Positions 24,733-33,204 of a DNA stretch of 64,000 bases are shown here, piece by piece. The translations under genes and the position numbers were made by a program. This DNA is from RGIG990 sp045589455 (GTDB lineage: Bacteria; Verrucomicrobiota; Kiritimatiellia; RFP12; UBA3636): NCBI GenBank assembly GCA_045589455.1, contig JAZNPC010000070.1, positions 58,021 to 122,020 on the forward strand. The letters run 5' to 3'. Numbering within the stretch: the stretch's first letter is position 1; every line of letters begins with the position of its first letter. Under the pieces are notes generated by a model, which searched no databases, was not told the DNA's origin, and saw nothing but the letters and a program-made list of their open reading frames with translations.

Positions 24733-25578
24733 ATGGATATAAGTGTAAGAAAATTAAATTCCACAAAATTTCAGGAAATATTGAAATCAACTGGTTCCTA
24801 TAAAACTCCTCAAAAAGGAGCTCGCCGACCATGGCCTTCGTGGTTAGCAACAATAGTATTTAATATATGTATGCTTCCTGTTTTTATAATGGGATATATT
24901 TATGCCAAGCGTCCTAATTTTATGAATACCTATTGGGCAGAATTCTGCCTTAAGGTTTATCGATTAATAGAACGACTTGGTGGCAGAATTGAAATCGAAG
25001 GCTTTGATAAACTTAATAAGATTGATAGACCTGTTGTGTTTGTTTGTAATCATGTTAGTTCTTTAGAAACATATATGTTACCAGCTGTTTTAATGACATG
25101 GCCTGGTCTAATTATTGTGTTGAAAGAATCACTAGCTCATTACCCTTTGTTTGGTCAAGTTGTCCGATCTGTCGATCCAATTCGTGTAGAAAGAAAAAAT
25201 CCTCTTGATGACTTGCGTAAGGTTTTAAATCAAGGTACTGAGGGTATAAAAAATGGTCGTAACGCGTTAATATTCCCACAGGGTGCCCGATATCGTTTAT
25301 TTGATCCAAAAACATTTAATACTCTTGGTGTAAAATTGGCTAAAAAAGCAGATGTTGATATTGTCCCTTTAGTAATTTCTACAGACTTCCTACGCATCGG
25401 AAAAAAACATAGAGATTTAGGAATGACAGTTCATCCTAAAAGTGTAGTGAGAATGGCTTGCGGTGATGTTGTTTCTAAGGATTTATCACCAAAAGAGATG
25501 AATGATAAAGCAATTGAATTTATTTCTAGTAAATTAAAGGAATGGGAAGCTGAAAGTGGTTTGTCGCTTCATGTTTAA
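24733..25578 (+). CDS. PlsC-like 1-acyl-glycerol-3-phosphate acyltransferase, variant motifs
   Basis: 281 residues. A hydrophobic segment (about residues 37-58) is followed by a PlsC domain. Block I reads NHVSSLET, with Glu where the HX4D family has Asp. Block III reads FPQGARY instead of FPEGTRS. Block II (VDPIRVERKN) and a later block IV-like IVPLVISTDF are present. The family acylates lysophosphatidate or other lysolipids at the inner membrane. The altered catalytic and binding blocks suggest a different acceptor or a divergent subfamily. It is followed by a polysaccharide deacetylase and murG, so an envelope role is likely. Confidence 0.8.
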   Translation: MDISVRKLNSTKFQEILKSTGSYKTPQKGARRPWPSWLATIVFNICMLPVFIMGYIYAKRPNFMNTYWAEFCLKVYRLIERLGGRIEIEGFDKLNKIDRPVVFVCNHVSSLETYMLPAVLMTWPGLIIVLKESLAHYPLFGQVVRSVDPIRVERKNPLDDLRKVLNQGTEGIKNGRNALIFPQGARYRLFDPKTFNTLGVKLAKKADVDIVPLVISTDFLRIGKKHRDLGMTVHPKSVVRMACGDVVSKDLSPKEMNDKAIEFISSKLKEWEAESGLSLHV

Positions 25579-25623
25579 TTCTTTTTTATAAATATTTTAT
25601 TTCTACAAAAGAGGAGAAATTTT

Positions 25624-26436
25624 ATGCTAAGACCTAATTGCTTAAAGGATGGAAAAAATCTTGTTTTAACACTTAGCTATGATGATGGAAGAAGCTATGA
25701 TAAAAAGCTTGTTGAAATCATGAATCGCTATGGGATTAAGGGCACCTTCCACTTGAATTCAAATTTGATTCACAATGGTGCTGATTCACATGTTCAATTT
25801 GATGAGATTCCTGAGGTTTATAAGGGACATGAGGTATCTTGTCATTGCGTGTCTCATCCGCTAATGTCAGAGCTTTCTCAAGAGGGTATGCTTCATGAAA
25901 TCCTTGACGACAGACAGAGGCTAGAGGAGGCTTGTGGCTATCCTGTTCGTGGAATGTCATATCCATTTGGTGATTATAGTGATGAGGTTATTCATATTGC
26001 TAAAGCTTGTGGTATTGTATATTCTCGCACAGTTGGTGCAAGACAAGACTTTAAGATGCCAGAGAATTTTCTAACATGGCATGCAACATGTCACCATATA
26101 CACAATCTAATGGAGCTAGGTGAAAGATTTTTGGGACTTAAGGATGAGCGTGTTAAGCGTCGCCGTTTAATGTATGTTTGGGGTCATTCTTATGAATTTA
26201 ATGATCAAAATAATTGGGATTTGATTGAGCAGTTCTGCGAGAAGATGGGTAACAAGGATTTCATTTGGTACGCCACAAACATAGAAATTTACGATTACGA
26301 AATGGCTCGTAGACGCTTGCAGTTCTCTGCAGATAGCAAGATGGTTTATAATCCATCAGCTATAAGCGTTTGGGTAGAGGATAATGGTAAGCCAGTTGAG
26401 GTTAAGCCTGGTGAGCTATATCGCGAGCAGCGCTAA
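25624..26436 (+). CDS. Polysaccharide deacetylase (NodB/CE4-type)
   Basis: 270 residues. The NodB homology region has LSYDDGRSYDKKLVEIMNRYGIKGTF (motif 1 Asp-Asp), then SCHCVSHPLMSEL (metal His-x3-His, motif 2), RGMSYPFGDY (motif 3) and the late LMYVWGHSYEF His. It therefore should be an active metal-dependent N- or O-deacetylase. There is no signal peptide, which is unusual for peptidoglycan or chitin deacetylases and suggests a cytoplasmic sugar substrate. AGAGGAG lies just before the start. It sits 25 bases ahead of murG. Confidence 0.85.
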   Translation: MLRPNCLKDGKNLVLTLSYDDGRSYDKKLVEIMNRYGIKGTFHLNSNLIHNGADSHVQFDEIPEVYKGHEVSCHCVSHPLMSELSQEGMLHEILDDRQRLEEACGYPVRGMSYPFGDYSDEVIHIAKACGIVYSRTVGARQDFKMPENFLTWHATCHHIHNLMELGERFLGLKDERVKRRRLMYVWGHSYEFNDQNNWDLIEQFCEKMGNKDFIWYATNIEIYDYEMARRRLQFSADSKMVYNPSAISVWVEDNGKPVEVKPGELYREQR

Positions 26437-26461
26437 TTCGCATAGGTAAAGGAGAAGCTAG

Positions 26462-27517
26462 ATGAGGATAGCGGTTACATGTGGTGGTACAGGTGGGCAT
26501 ATGTTCCCTGGAATTGCAGTTGCTGATGAATTGCAAAAGCAAGGCCATGATGTGCGTCTTATCCTTTCTGGACGAGGAGTGGAGGCTGGTGCTCCAGAGC
26601 GCTGGCACGACAAAATTATTGTTGTGCCAGCCAAAACAACAGGAGTAGGCGGAGTCAAGAAAATTTGGCGTTATGCTCGTTTGTTTTTGTATTCAACTCC
26701 GATTGCGGTCTTTAAGCTTTTAAAATTTAGGCCCAAAGCGATTTTGGCAATGGGTTCATATACCTCAATCGCTCCAATTACTGCTGCATTTTTATTGCGA
26801 ATTCCTAGATATTTGCATGAGTCTAATGTATTGCCAGGAGCGGCAAATAAGCTAGCATCTCGTTTGGCAACAAAGGTGTTTGTTGCGTTCGATGCTTCTA
26901 TGAAATACTTTAAGAAAGGCAAATGCGAGGTGGTGGGGATGCCAATTCGTGATGCCATTTTTGGAGTAAGATGGACCAAGCCAACAGATGTGTTCACCAT
27001 AACAATTATGGGTGGAAGTCAGGGCTCTAAGGCAGTTAATGAAAAAGCAGTAGAGGCAATGAAGCGGCTTGTAGCAGATGGCTTGAACATAAAGGTAATT
27101 CATATTGCAGGTAAGGCAAATGAAGAGGCTGTCAGAGAAATGTATCCAGAGGGATTTCCTGTAGAGCTCTATGGTTTTACAGATAAAATGCCTGAAATAT
27201 ATTCCCGAACAACCCTTTGTATTTCACGTGCAGGAGCTGCTTCTTGCTTTGAACTCTGCACATGTGGAATACCATCAATTATGATTCCTCTTCCAAGAGA
27301 AGCTAATGACCATCAGCGTTATAATGCAAAAGCAATGGAAGAGTGGGGTGCATCAAAAATGTTCTTGCAGGATGATTTAAGCACGGAACAGCTTACTGAA
27401 AATATTCGAAATCTTTATAATGATTATAGCAAGCTGGAAGCTATGTCAGTTGCTGCATTACAGCATAATGCAGATGGCGCGACCTCTCGTGTTGTTGAAT
27501 ATATGCAAAAGAAATAA
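26462..27517 (+). CDS. murG: UDP-GlcNAc:lipid I N-acetylglucosaminyltransferase
   Basis: 351 residues, standard MurG length. The G-loop CGGTGGHMFPGIAVA, the second G-loop MGGSQGSKAVNE, and GAASCFELCTCGIPSIMIPLP with the following EANDHQRYNA are all diagnostic. It transfers GlcNAc to lipid I to make lipid II on the inner face of the membrane, confirming peptidoglycan synthesis in this organism. It is isolated from the usual mur/fts (dcw) cluster. Confidence 0.96.
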   Translation: MRIAVTCGGTGGHMFPGIAVADELQKQGHDVRLILSGRGVEAGAPERWHDKIIVVPAKTTGVGGVKKIWRYARLFLYSTPIAVFKLLKFRPKAILAMGSYTSIAPITAAFLLRIPRYLHESNVLPGAANKLASRLATKVFVAFDASMKYFKKGKCEVVGMPIRDAIFGVRWTKPTDVFTITIMGGSQGSKAVNEKAVEAMKRLVADGLNIKVIHIAGKANEEAVREMYPEGFPVELYGFTDKMPEIYSRTTLCISRAGAASCFELCTCGIPSIMIPLPREANDHQRYNAKAMEEWGASKMFLQDDLSTEQLTENIRNLYNDYSKLEAMSVAALQHNADGATSRVVEYMQKK

Positions 27518-27573
27518 TTTTTCTTCACGATTTTCACAATAAAAATTAACCCTATATGAGAAGTACATAAATC

Positions 27574-29478
27574 ATGAAAATATCAACAATTCTAATGGTA
27601 TTAATTGCTGCGCCATCTATTTTACTTTCTCAAGAAGTAGCTATTGCTCCTGTAAATCCAGCATTCAGTAGCTGGCAAAAGAGTGGGGGAGTTAATGGAA
27701 GATTATCTTCTGATACAACAATTTCTGCTAATACTCCATCTAAAATAATGTATTCTGATAATTCTGCAGAAGAATACGATCCAATGAGTGATGGAAATTT
27801 TGGATATATTCCTTCTCCTGTAAATCGAACTCATCTTACAAATGGAGTTGAGTTATTAAGTTTTGAGGGAAATGATCTTGTAAGAATTGGTGCAGATGCA
27901 AGAGCATCTACATTACCTTCAAAATATGATTGCAGAGATGATTATGGTGTTACATCTGTAAAAAATCAAGCTCCTTATGGTTCTTGTTGGGCATTTGCTG
28001 CAATAGCATCAATTGAAGGAAACATACTTAAAACAGAAGGTAAAATCAGAGATTTCTCCGAAAATAATATGATAAATCTTCATGGTTTTGAATGGGGCTT
28101 TAACGATGGTGGTAATGAAGATTTATCTATTGCTTATTTGACAAGAAATAATGGTCCTGTGGCTGAAGTTTTAGATACATATCCATCTGTTGGTACCAGT
28201 ACTAATCAACTTGCTGTCAGACAAGTACAACGTGTAATGTTTATTCCTACAAGAACAAGCCATGCTGATAATGATGCTATTAAGCAAGCAGTACTAGATT
28301 ATGGTCCTTTAGCTATTACTTATTATCATAATAGTAACTATTTTAATTCAACATACAATTCGTATTATTACAATGATAATTCTGCATATCCAAATCATTA
28401 TGTAACGCTTATAGGTTGGGATGATGATTTTCCTGCTTCTAATTTTAAAAACACACCGCCTGGAAATGGTGCTTTCATCATAAAAAACAGTTATGGGAAA
28501 GGGTGGGGTGAAAAAGGTTTTTTCTATATTTCTTATTACGATAATGTACTTGGTTTTGATTCTGTTGTTTCTTATCAAAATGCTAAGAAAATGGATTATT
28601 TTGGTAGAATTTATGATTATACACCTTATGGTAAAGTTGTTGCTTTTGGATTCAACAATAGTACAGAAGCTGAGATGGCAAATATGTTTACAGCTGAGGC
28701 ATCAGAAAAGCTAGGTGCAGTGAGTTTTTATAGTCCTGTACCAAACACTCGATATACATTAAAAATATACACTAATTGTCGAAGCGGACAACCTACATCT
28801 GGTAATTGCGTATACAATTCATCTGGTACAATTCCTTTTGCCGGATATGAAACAATTCAATTAAATCAACCAGTTAATATAATTAAAGATAAGTTATTTT
28901 CTGTATACTTGTATTTAAATTCTCCAAATTATACATCACCAATGTCAATGGAATTAAATTTTTATCCATCTTATATGAATAAATCACAATGTTCAAATGG
29001 TCAATCTTTTTATAAGCATCCACAACAAAGTTCTTGGTCTGATTTATATAGTTTGTATGGTTCCTACGGAGCAAATTTCTGTATTAAAGCATTTGCTATT
29101 GGATCTACGACAACTTCGGAGGTTCCTGTACCATATTCATGGTTAGATAAATATCCGACATTACTTTCTGCTAATCAGAATGATTATGAAAAAGCAGCAA
29201 ATTCAGTTGCTGCAAATGGATTAAACGTATTTGAGAATTATATTGCAGGATTAGATCCGACAGATGCAACAAGTTGTTTTAATGCGAATATTTCGTTTAC
29301 AAACAACGTTCCATGTATTGGTTGGTCAACATCTTTGAATCCAGATGGATTTAAGGAAGGCTTACGTTGGTATACAATATATGGAAAGAAATTATTAGAT
29401 GATGCATCTTGGGAAGAAGTACAATCTGGCAAAGAAGCTGGATATAATTTCTTTAAGGTTGGTGTTGAATTACCATAA
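27574..29478 (+). CDS. Exported papain-family (C1A) cysteine protease
   Basis: 634 residues with a signal peptide ending about residue 19 (SILLSQ). A papain fold spans about 112-340: the catalytic Cys138 in GSCWAFAA, His275 in YPNHYVTLIGWDD and Asn305 in KNSYGKGWGEKG, preceded by YDCRDDYGVTSVKNQ. A following beta-rich domain (about 340-510) resembles the lectin-like domain often attached to C1 peptidases. The last about 115 residues begin VPYSWLDKYP and contain YIAGLDPTD and a closing FFKVGVELP, a module I associate with PVC exported proteins, perhaps for sorting. Likely degrades external or host protein. Repeats abut its stop codon. Confidence 0.88.
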   Translation: MKISTILMVLIAAPSILLSQEVAIAPVNPAFSSWQKSGGVNGRLSSDTTISANTPSKIMYSDNSAEEYDPMSDGNFGYIPSPVNRTHLTNGVELLSFEGNDLVRIGADARASTLPSKYDCRDDYGVTSVKNQAPYGSCWAFAAIASIEGNILKTEGKIRDFSENNMINLHGFEWGFNDGGNEDLSIAYLTRNNGPVAEVLDTYPSVGTSTNQLAVRQVQRVMFIPTRTSHADNDAIKQAVLDYGPLAITYYHNSNYFNSTYNSYYYNDNSAYPNHYVTLIGWDDDFPASNFKNTPPGNGAFIIKNSYGKGWGEKGFFYISYYDNVLGFDSVVSYQNAKKMDYFGRIYDYTPYGKVVAFGFNNSTEAEMANMFTAEASEKLGAVSFYSPVPNTRYTLKIYTNCRSGQPTSGNCVYNSSGTIPFAGYETIQLNQPVNIIKDKLFSVYLYLNSPNYTSPMSMELNFYPSYMNKSQCSNGQSFYKHPQQSSWSDLYSLYGSYGANFCIKAFAIGSTTTSEVPVPYSWLDKYPTLLSANQNDYEKAANSVAANGLNVFENYIAGLDPTDATSCFNANISFTNNVPCIGWSTSLNPDGFKEGLRWYTIYGKKLLDDASWEEVQSGKEAGYNFFKVGVELP

Positions 29479-29584
29479 CACGGATACGCACGGATGGGAT
29501 CTGGGATATCGGAGCAGCATGCTTTAGCGCGCATTGTGCAATAGCACATTTCAAGAACACGGATGGACACGGATACGCACGGAT
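29478..29584 (+). repeat. ACACGGAT-type interspersed repeat
   Basis: An 18-base direct repeat, ACACGGATACGCACGGAT, occurs at 29478-29495 (beginning on the last base of the protease stop codon) and 29567-29584, with extra ACACGGAT-like octamers at 29558-29565. The remainder of 29585-29893 is AT-rich with a promoter near its end; no RNA gene or further ORF was seen in it. The motif resembles repeats frequent between genes in PVC genomes (recalled, not searched). Confidence 0.75.
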
Positions 29585-29852
29585 AAGTTTGTGAGAGATG
29601 GTTTGAAATAACAAACCAGCACAAATTTGTTTTATATGTGTTTTCAATAATTATTTAGATAATCCGAGTAAATTCGTTATAGTATAACAAATATTAATTT
29701 TATCATATGATATGTATATTTGTGGTGAAAATACGCGTTTTATGCAACATAATATATATTATGCGACGTTGTGTATGGGTGCCTCTTCTGAACCTCTCTA
29801 ACTAATTTAATCAATTTTACGTTATTTAACCCTTATAAAACAAAACTAGCAA

Positions 29853-29881
29853 TTGCTTTCTCATAATAATTTGTATATAAT
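29853..29881 (+). promoter_or_regulatory. Promoter of the zinc-finger protein/kinase pair
   Basis: TTGCTT (29853-29858) and TATAAT (29876-29881) with a 17-base spacer, about 40 bases before the ATG. Confidence 0.55.
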
Positions 29882-29923
29882 AATATTAAAGTATTGAGAT
29901 TTTTATTCGTTTTAAACAATTTT

Positions 29924-31153
29924 ATGAAACAGTTTACACACATTTTAATTGTTGCTATTTCCACGATAGTAATATTTTCAAATTATTTATATGCAGAGGT
30001 AATTCATGTATGTAACTCTTGTGGTTATGAATTAACTCCTCCTATTGGTAATTTTTGCTCAAATTGTGGATCTGCAACAGGTGTACAACAAACCCAAACA
30101 ACAATACCTGAAGTAGCCACAGATACCCCCTCCTCTACTACCCAGCAACCTCAACAACAAGCACAACCCCATGATATAAGCAACCTTCAAATCAGTGATG
30201 CTGAATTCGAAATTGTTTTTAATGCTGCACAGTTTTATTTTAAAAGTGGACTCGATATAGTTAAGAGTAGTAAATTTAAAAAAATTCAAGATAATATTAC
30301 CGCTTTTATATATCTTAATAATGCTGAGGGACTTTTTAAAATTCTCCCTCTTGATAAATACGATACTGAAAATTATATCCAACAAATTGAAGCTGTAAAA
30401 ACAAAAATATTTAGTGTTGTTCCATATAATTATAATTCAGTATGTCCTTGCTGCAATGGAGAAGGATTTGTCGATTTTAAATATGTCTTACCAGATGGAA
30501 AAATAGGTACAAAACAAAACTCTCTACCTTGCCCTGTTTGCAAAGAGCGCAAAACCTACCCTTCTGTTATCTCAAACGACATATTGGCACGTTGTTTTGC
30601 ACATTCCTTATTTGAAGTAAATGAAGCTTCTTCTAAAAATGAATATACACAAAAGTTAGTTGAATTACAAATAATATCAACGCGCTTAACTGTCCCCCAG
30701 CAAGCTACATTGTTGAAAGCAACTACTCTCCCCTGCGAAGGATGCTATGGTTTCAGAATTGAACCATGTAGAAGCTGTCGTGGCTTCGGTATGTCAAGAT
30801 GCCGTGATAGAAATTGTGATGATGGATATAAATCTTCCAGTCATCAATCTAGAAGAAGCTCTGATGTTATAAGCATTGAAAGCCAACAATTAAACTTAAA
30901 ATGTGAAAATTGTGATGGTACAACTTTTATATCTTGTCCGGATTGTTCTGGCCGTGGGACATCAATATGCCATCGCTGCCAAGGAACAGGTAGAAAAAAT
31001 ATTTGTGACTCTTGTACTGGCATGGGATATGAAGAATGTCAGCGGTGTAAAAATAAACGTAGAGGCTATGGACATAATACAAGAGAATGTAGAAATTGTG
31101 GTGATACACGACTTGTACTTTGTGAAACGTGTGATGGCTCTGGTGTTAAATAG
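29924..31153 (+). CDS. Exported multi-zinc-finger protein with DnaJ-type CxxCxG repeats
   Basis: 409 residues from ATG 29924; the in-frame TTG at 29894 is less likely. A signal peptide or anchor covers about residues 1-24. A zinc ribbon follows (CNSCG and CSNCG, about 29-52), then a Pro/Gln-rich linker, a helical part, and three clusters of Cys-x2-Cys pairs: CPCCNGEG and CPVC (about 178-207), CEGCYG, CRSCRGFG and a CRDRNC variant (about 271-300), and CENCDG, CPDCSGRG, CHRCQGTG, CDSCTGMG, CQRC, CRNCG, CETCDGSG to the end. The CxxCxGxG units resemble the DnaJ central zinc domain, without a J domain. It may bind unfolded protein or act as a redox/zinc scaffold outside the cytoplasm. It is paired with the kinase 27 bases downstream. 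Confidence 0.78.
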   Translation: MKQFTHILIVAISTIVIFSNYLYAEVIHVCNSCGYELTPPIGNFCSNCGSATGVQQTQTTIPEVATDTPSSTTQQPQQQAQPHDISNLQISDAEFEIVFNAAQFYFKSGLDIVKSSKFKKIQDNITAFIYLNNAEGLFKILPLDKYDTENYIQQIEAVKTKIFSVVPYNYNSVCPCCNGEGFVDFKYVLPDGKIGTKQNSLPCPVCKERKTYPSVISNDILARCFAHSLFEVNEASSKNEYTQKLVELQIISTRLTVPQQATLLKATTLPCEGCYGFRIEPCRSCRGFGMSRCRDRNCDDGYKSSSHQSRRSSDVISIESQQLNLKCENCDGTTFISCPDCSGRGTSICHRCQGTGRKNICDSCTGMGYEECQRCKNKRRGYGHNTRECRNCGDTRLVLCETCDGSGVK

Positions 31154-31180
31154 TTTTTGATATATTCATAAGCAAAAGAT

Positions 31181-32296
31181 ATGCAATTAGAATTACTTGG
31201 TTTCGATAGTTTTGAAAAAATAGGTCAAGGCGGCATGGCCACTGTGTGGAAGGCTCGTCAAATATCGTTAGATAGACCTGTAGCAATTAAAATTCTTTCC
31301 TCCTCTAGTGATGCAAATGATGAGGATATAGATCAATTCCAGTCTGAGGCAAGAATTGCCGCTAGCCTTAATCACTATGGTATTGTGCAAGTCTATGATG
31401 CTTTCTACAGAAATAACCTATTCTGCTTTGTAATGGAATTTGTTGACGGACAAACCATTAGTCAATGGATTAAAAATAGAGGTAGACTAACCGAAAACGA
31501 ATGTCTATTTGTTGCTAAGGGTGTTGCAACAGCTCTTGATTATGCATGGAATTTCAAGAAACTAGTACATTGTGACATTAAGCCTGATAATGTTATGATT
31601 GACTCAGATGGTACTGTTAAGGTGACTGATTTAGGCCTCTGCCGTGGAATTGGAGCAATTCAAACTAGAAGAATTATTCGTGAAGCCAATAACCCTGAAG
31701 AAATACTAGTTTATGGTACTCCTTCCTTTGTTTCTCCTGAGCAAGCCCTTGGCAGAGATAATCTATTACCTCAAGCAGATATGTACTCCTTAGGTGCAAT
31801 GCTTTACAATATGATTACAGGTAGATTTTTATTTTCAGATCAAAATATAGATAATGTTATGGAGCTTCAGGTGTCTTCTCAGGATGCTGATATATACGAA
31901 CAAGTCACGGATGTGTCTCCGATATTTTGTGATTTCATTGAACGTTTGCTTTCAAAACAGCCAGAACAACGCTACGAAACTTGGGGTGATATCCTTATTG
32001 ACATTGAAAGAATCTCACACAAACGCCCTCTAATACATGGGCCTCTTGATCTTACAAAAGCAGTAAGTACAATGAAGCGTTGTAAAAGAAGGCAAGATAA
32101 ACATAGCACCTATGCAAAGCTTGAAGAACAGCATATAACAGAACATACTCGTAAAAATTCTATTTTAAGACAAAATAATAATTCAATACCAAAGCCAAGT
32201 ACATCAAAGCTACCTAAATTTTTAATAAATAACAATCTATTGTATATTATTATCGGTGTTTTAATTCTAATTATTATTATTTTAATTTGTGTCTAA
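31181..32296 (+). CDS. Membrane-anchored Hanks-type Ser/Thr protein kinase
   Basis: 371 residues. The kinase domain covers about 8-285: glycine loop IGQGGMATVWKA, VAIKIL lysine, catalytic HCDIKPDN with Asp132, activation-segment DLG (in place of DFG), GTPSFVSPEQ and DMYSLGAMLY. HCD in place of HRD marks a kinase that may not need activation-loop phosphorylation. A linker with basic residues leads to a C-terminal transmembrane helix (about 351-370), leaving essentially no external sensor domain. It probably pairs with the exported zinc-finger protein upstream. PVC bacteria often have many such kinases. Confidence 0.9.
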   Translation: MQLELLGFDSFEKIGQGGMATVWKARQISLDRPVAIKILSSSSDANDEDIDQFQSEARIAASLNHYGIVQVYDAFYRNNLFCFVMEFVDGQTISQWIKNRGRLTENECLFVAKGVATALDYAWNFKKLVHCDIKPDNVMIDSDGTVKVTDLGLCRGIGAIQTRRIIREANNPEEILVYGTPSFVSPEQALGRDNLLPQADMYSLGAMLYNMITGRFLFSDQNIDNVMELQVSSQDADIYEQVTDVSPIFCDFIERLLSKQPEQRYETWGDILIDIERISHKRPLIHGPLDLTKAVSTMKRCKRRQDKHSTYAKLEEQHITEHTRKNSILRQNNNSIPKPSTSKLPKFLINNNLLYIIIGVLILIIIILICV

Positions 32297-32347
32297 GTTT
32301 GTGATAGAAAACAAAGACACCTATCAATTTATAAAAAGGATAACTAT

Positions 32348-33190
32348 ATGAAGCTTTGTATAAAAGCAAATATGACTCTAGATAAAAACCAGGAAGCGAT
32401 TGAAGAACTCAAAACTAAAGCAATTAACCTTGGTTTTGAGCTGATAGAAGAGGATTCCTGCGAAAAGCCAGATTTTTATGTGGCTTTAGGTGGCGATGGG
32501 TCTATTCTTCGTGCAATTCACTCCGCTAAGTTTAAGGATGTTCCTTTTGCAAGTATTAATACTGGTTCATTAGGATATCTTACTACTGCGCATATGTCAA
32601 AATTGGATGATGTTCTTTCAGCACTATCTAATGGAAAGTATATTGTTGATTCGCGTACAACACTTGTTGGTAACGTAAAAAAGGCAATTGATTCGGAAGC
32701 TAATAATGAATGCATTGCATTAAATGATTTTGTGATTATGCGTACAGATTCTGGCAGAACAAATGGCTTTGAATTGTTTGTTAATAGTGTTCGTGTTACT
32801 GAGTTTTTATGTGATGGTATGATTGTCGCTACCCCAACTGGTAGTACTGCATATTCTCTTTCTGCTGGAGGACCAATTGTTTTACCAGGTGCAGCAGCAA
32901 TAGTAATAAATGTAATTTGCCCACATACACTTACATCTAGACCTATTGTATTGCCAGATACAGATACAATAGAGTTGCGAGTGTCAAAGGCTAATGCGGC
33001 ATCAACCTTTTCATATGATGGTGTAGTAACTAGCCATATTGAAGAAGGAGATGTTATTAGAATCTCAAAATCTAAGCAATCTATTAAGCTTGTTAAGCTT
33101 CCTGGATATGATCCATTTGTTACACTATCCAAAAAACTTGGCTGGAATGGCTGTTTAGCCCAATGCAGTTTCCCTCAGAATCATAAATAA
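32348..33190 (+). CDS. nadK: NAD kinase
   Basis: 280 residues. The diagnostic GGDG motif is at residues 48-51 (VALGGDGSILRA), with NTGSLGYLT, LNDFVI and the GDGMIVATPTGSTAYSLSAGGPIV segment that binds NAD. It phosphorylates NAD to NADP and so supplies NADPH. It is 14 bases ahead of the ABC exporter genes and likely shares a transcript; the link is probably not functional. Confidence 0.94.
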   Translation: MKLCIKANMTLDKNQEAIEELKTKAINLGFELIEEDSCEKPDFYVALGGDGSILRAIHSAKFKDVPFASINTGSLGYLTTAHMSKLDDVLSALSNGKYIVDSRTTLVGNVKKAIDSEANNECIALNDFVIMRTDSGRTNGFELFVNSVRVTEFLCDGMIVATPTGSTAYSLSAGGPIVLPGAAAIVINVICPHTLTSRPIVLPDTDTIELRVSKANAASTFSYDGVVTSHIEEGDVIRISKSKQSIKLVKLPGYDPFVTLSKKLGWNGCLAQCSFPQNHK

Positions 33191-33204
33191 TTTTTTATTG
33201 GTTT

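Noticed and set aside
29238..29624. - strand ORF (128 residues) overlapping the protease 3' end and the ACACGGAT repeats
   Set aside because: Its translation contains the SVSIRV-type words expected from reading the repeats; it has no ribosome-binding site and overlaps a real gene.
32518..33132. - strand ORF (204 residues) inside nadK
   Set aside because: Antisense of a highly conserved gene with an atypical composition; no independent support.
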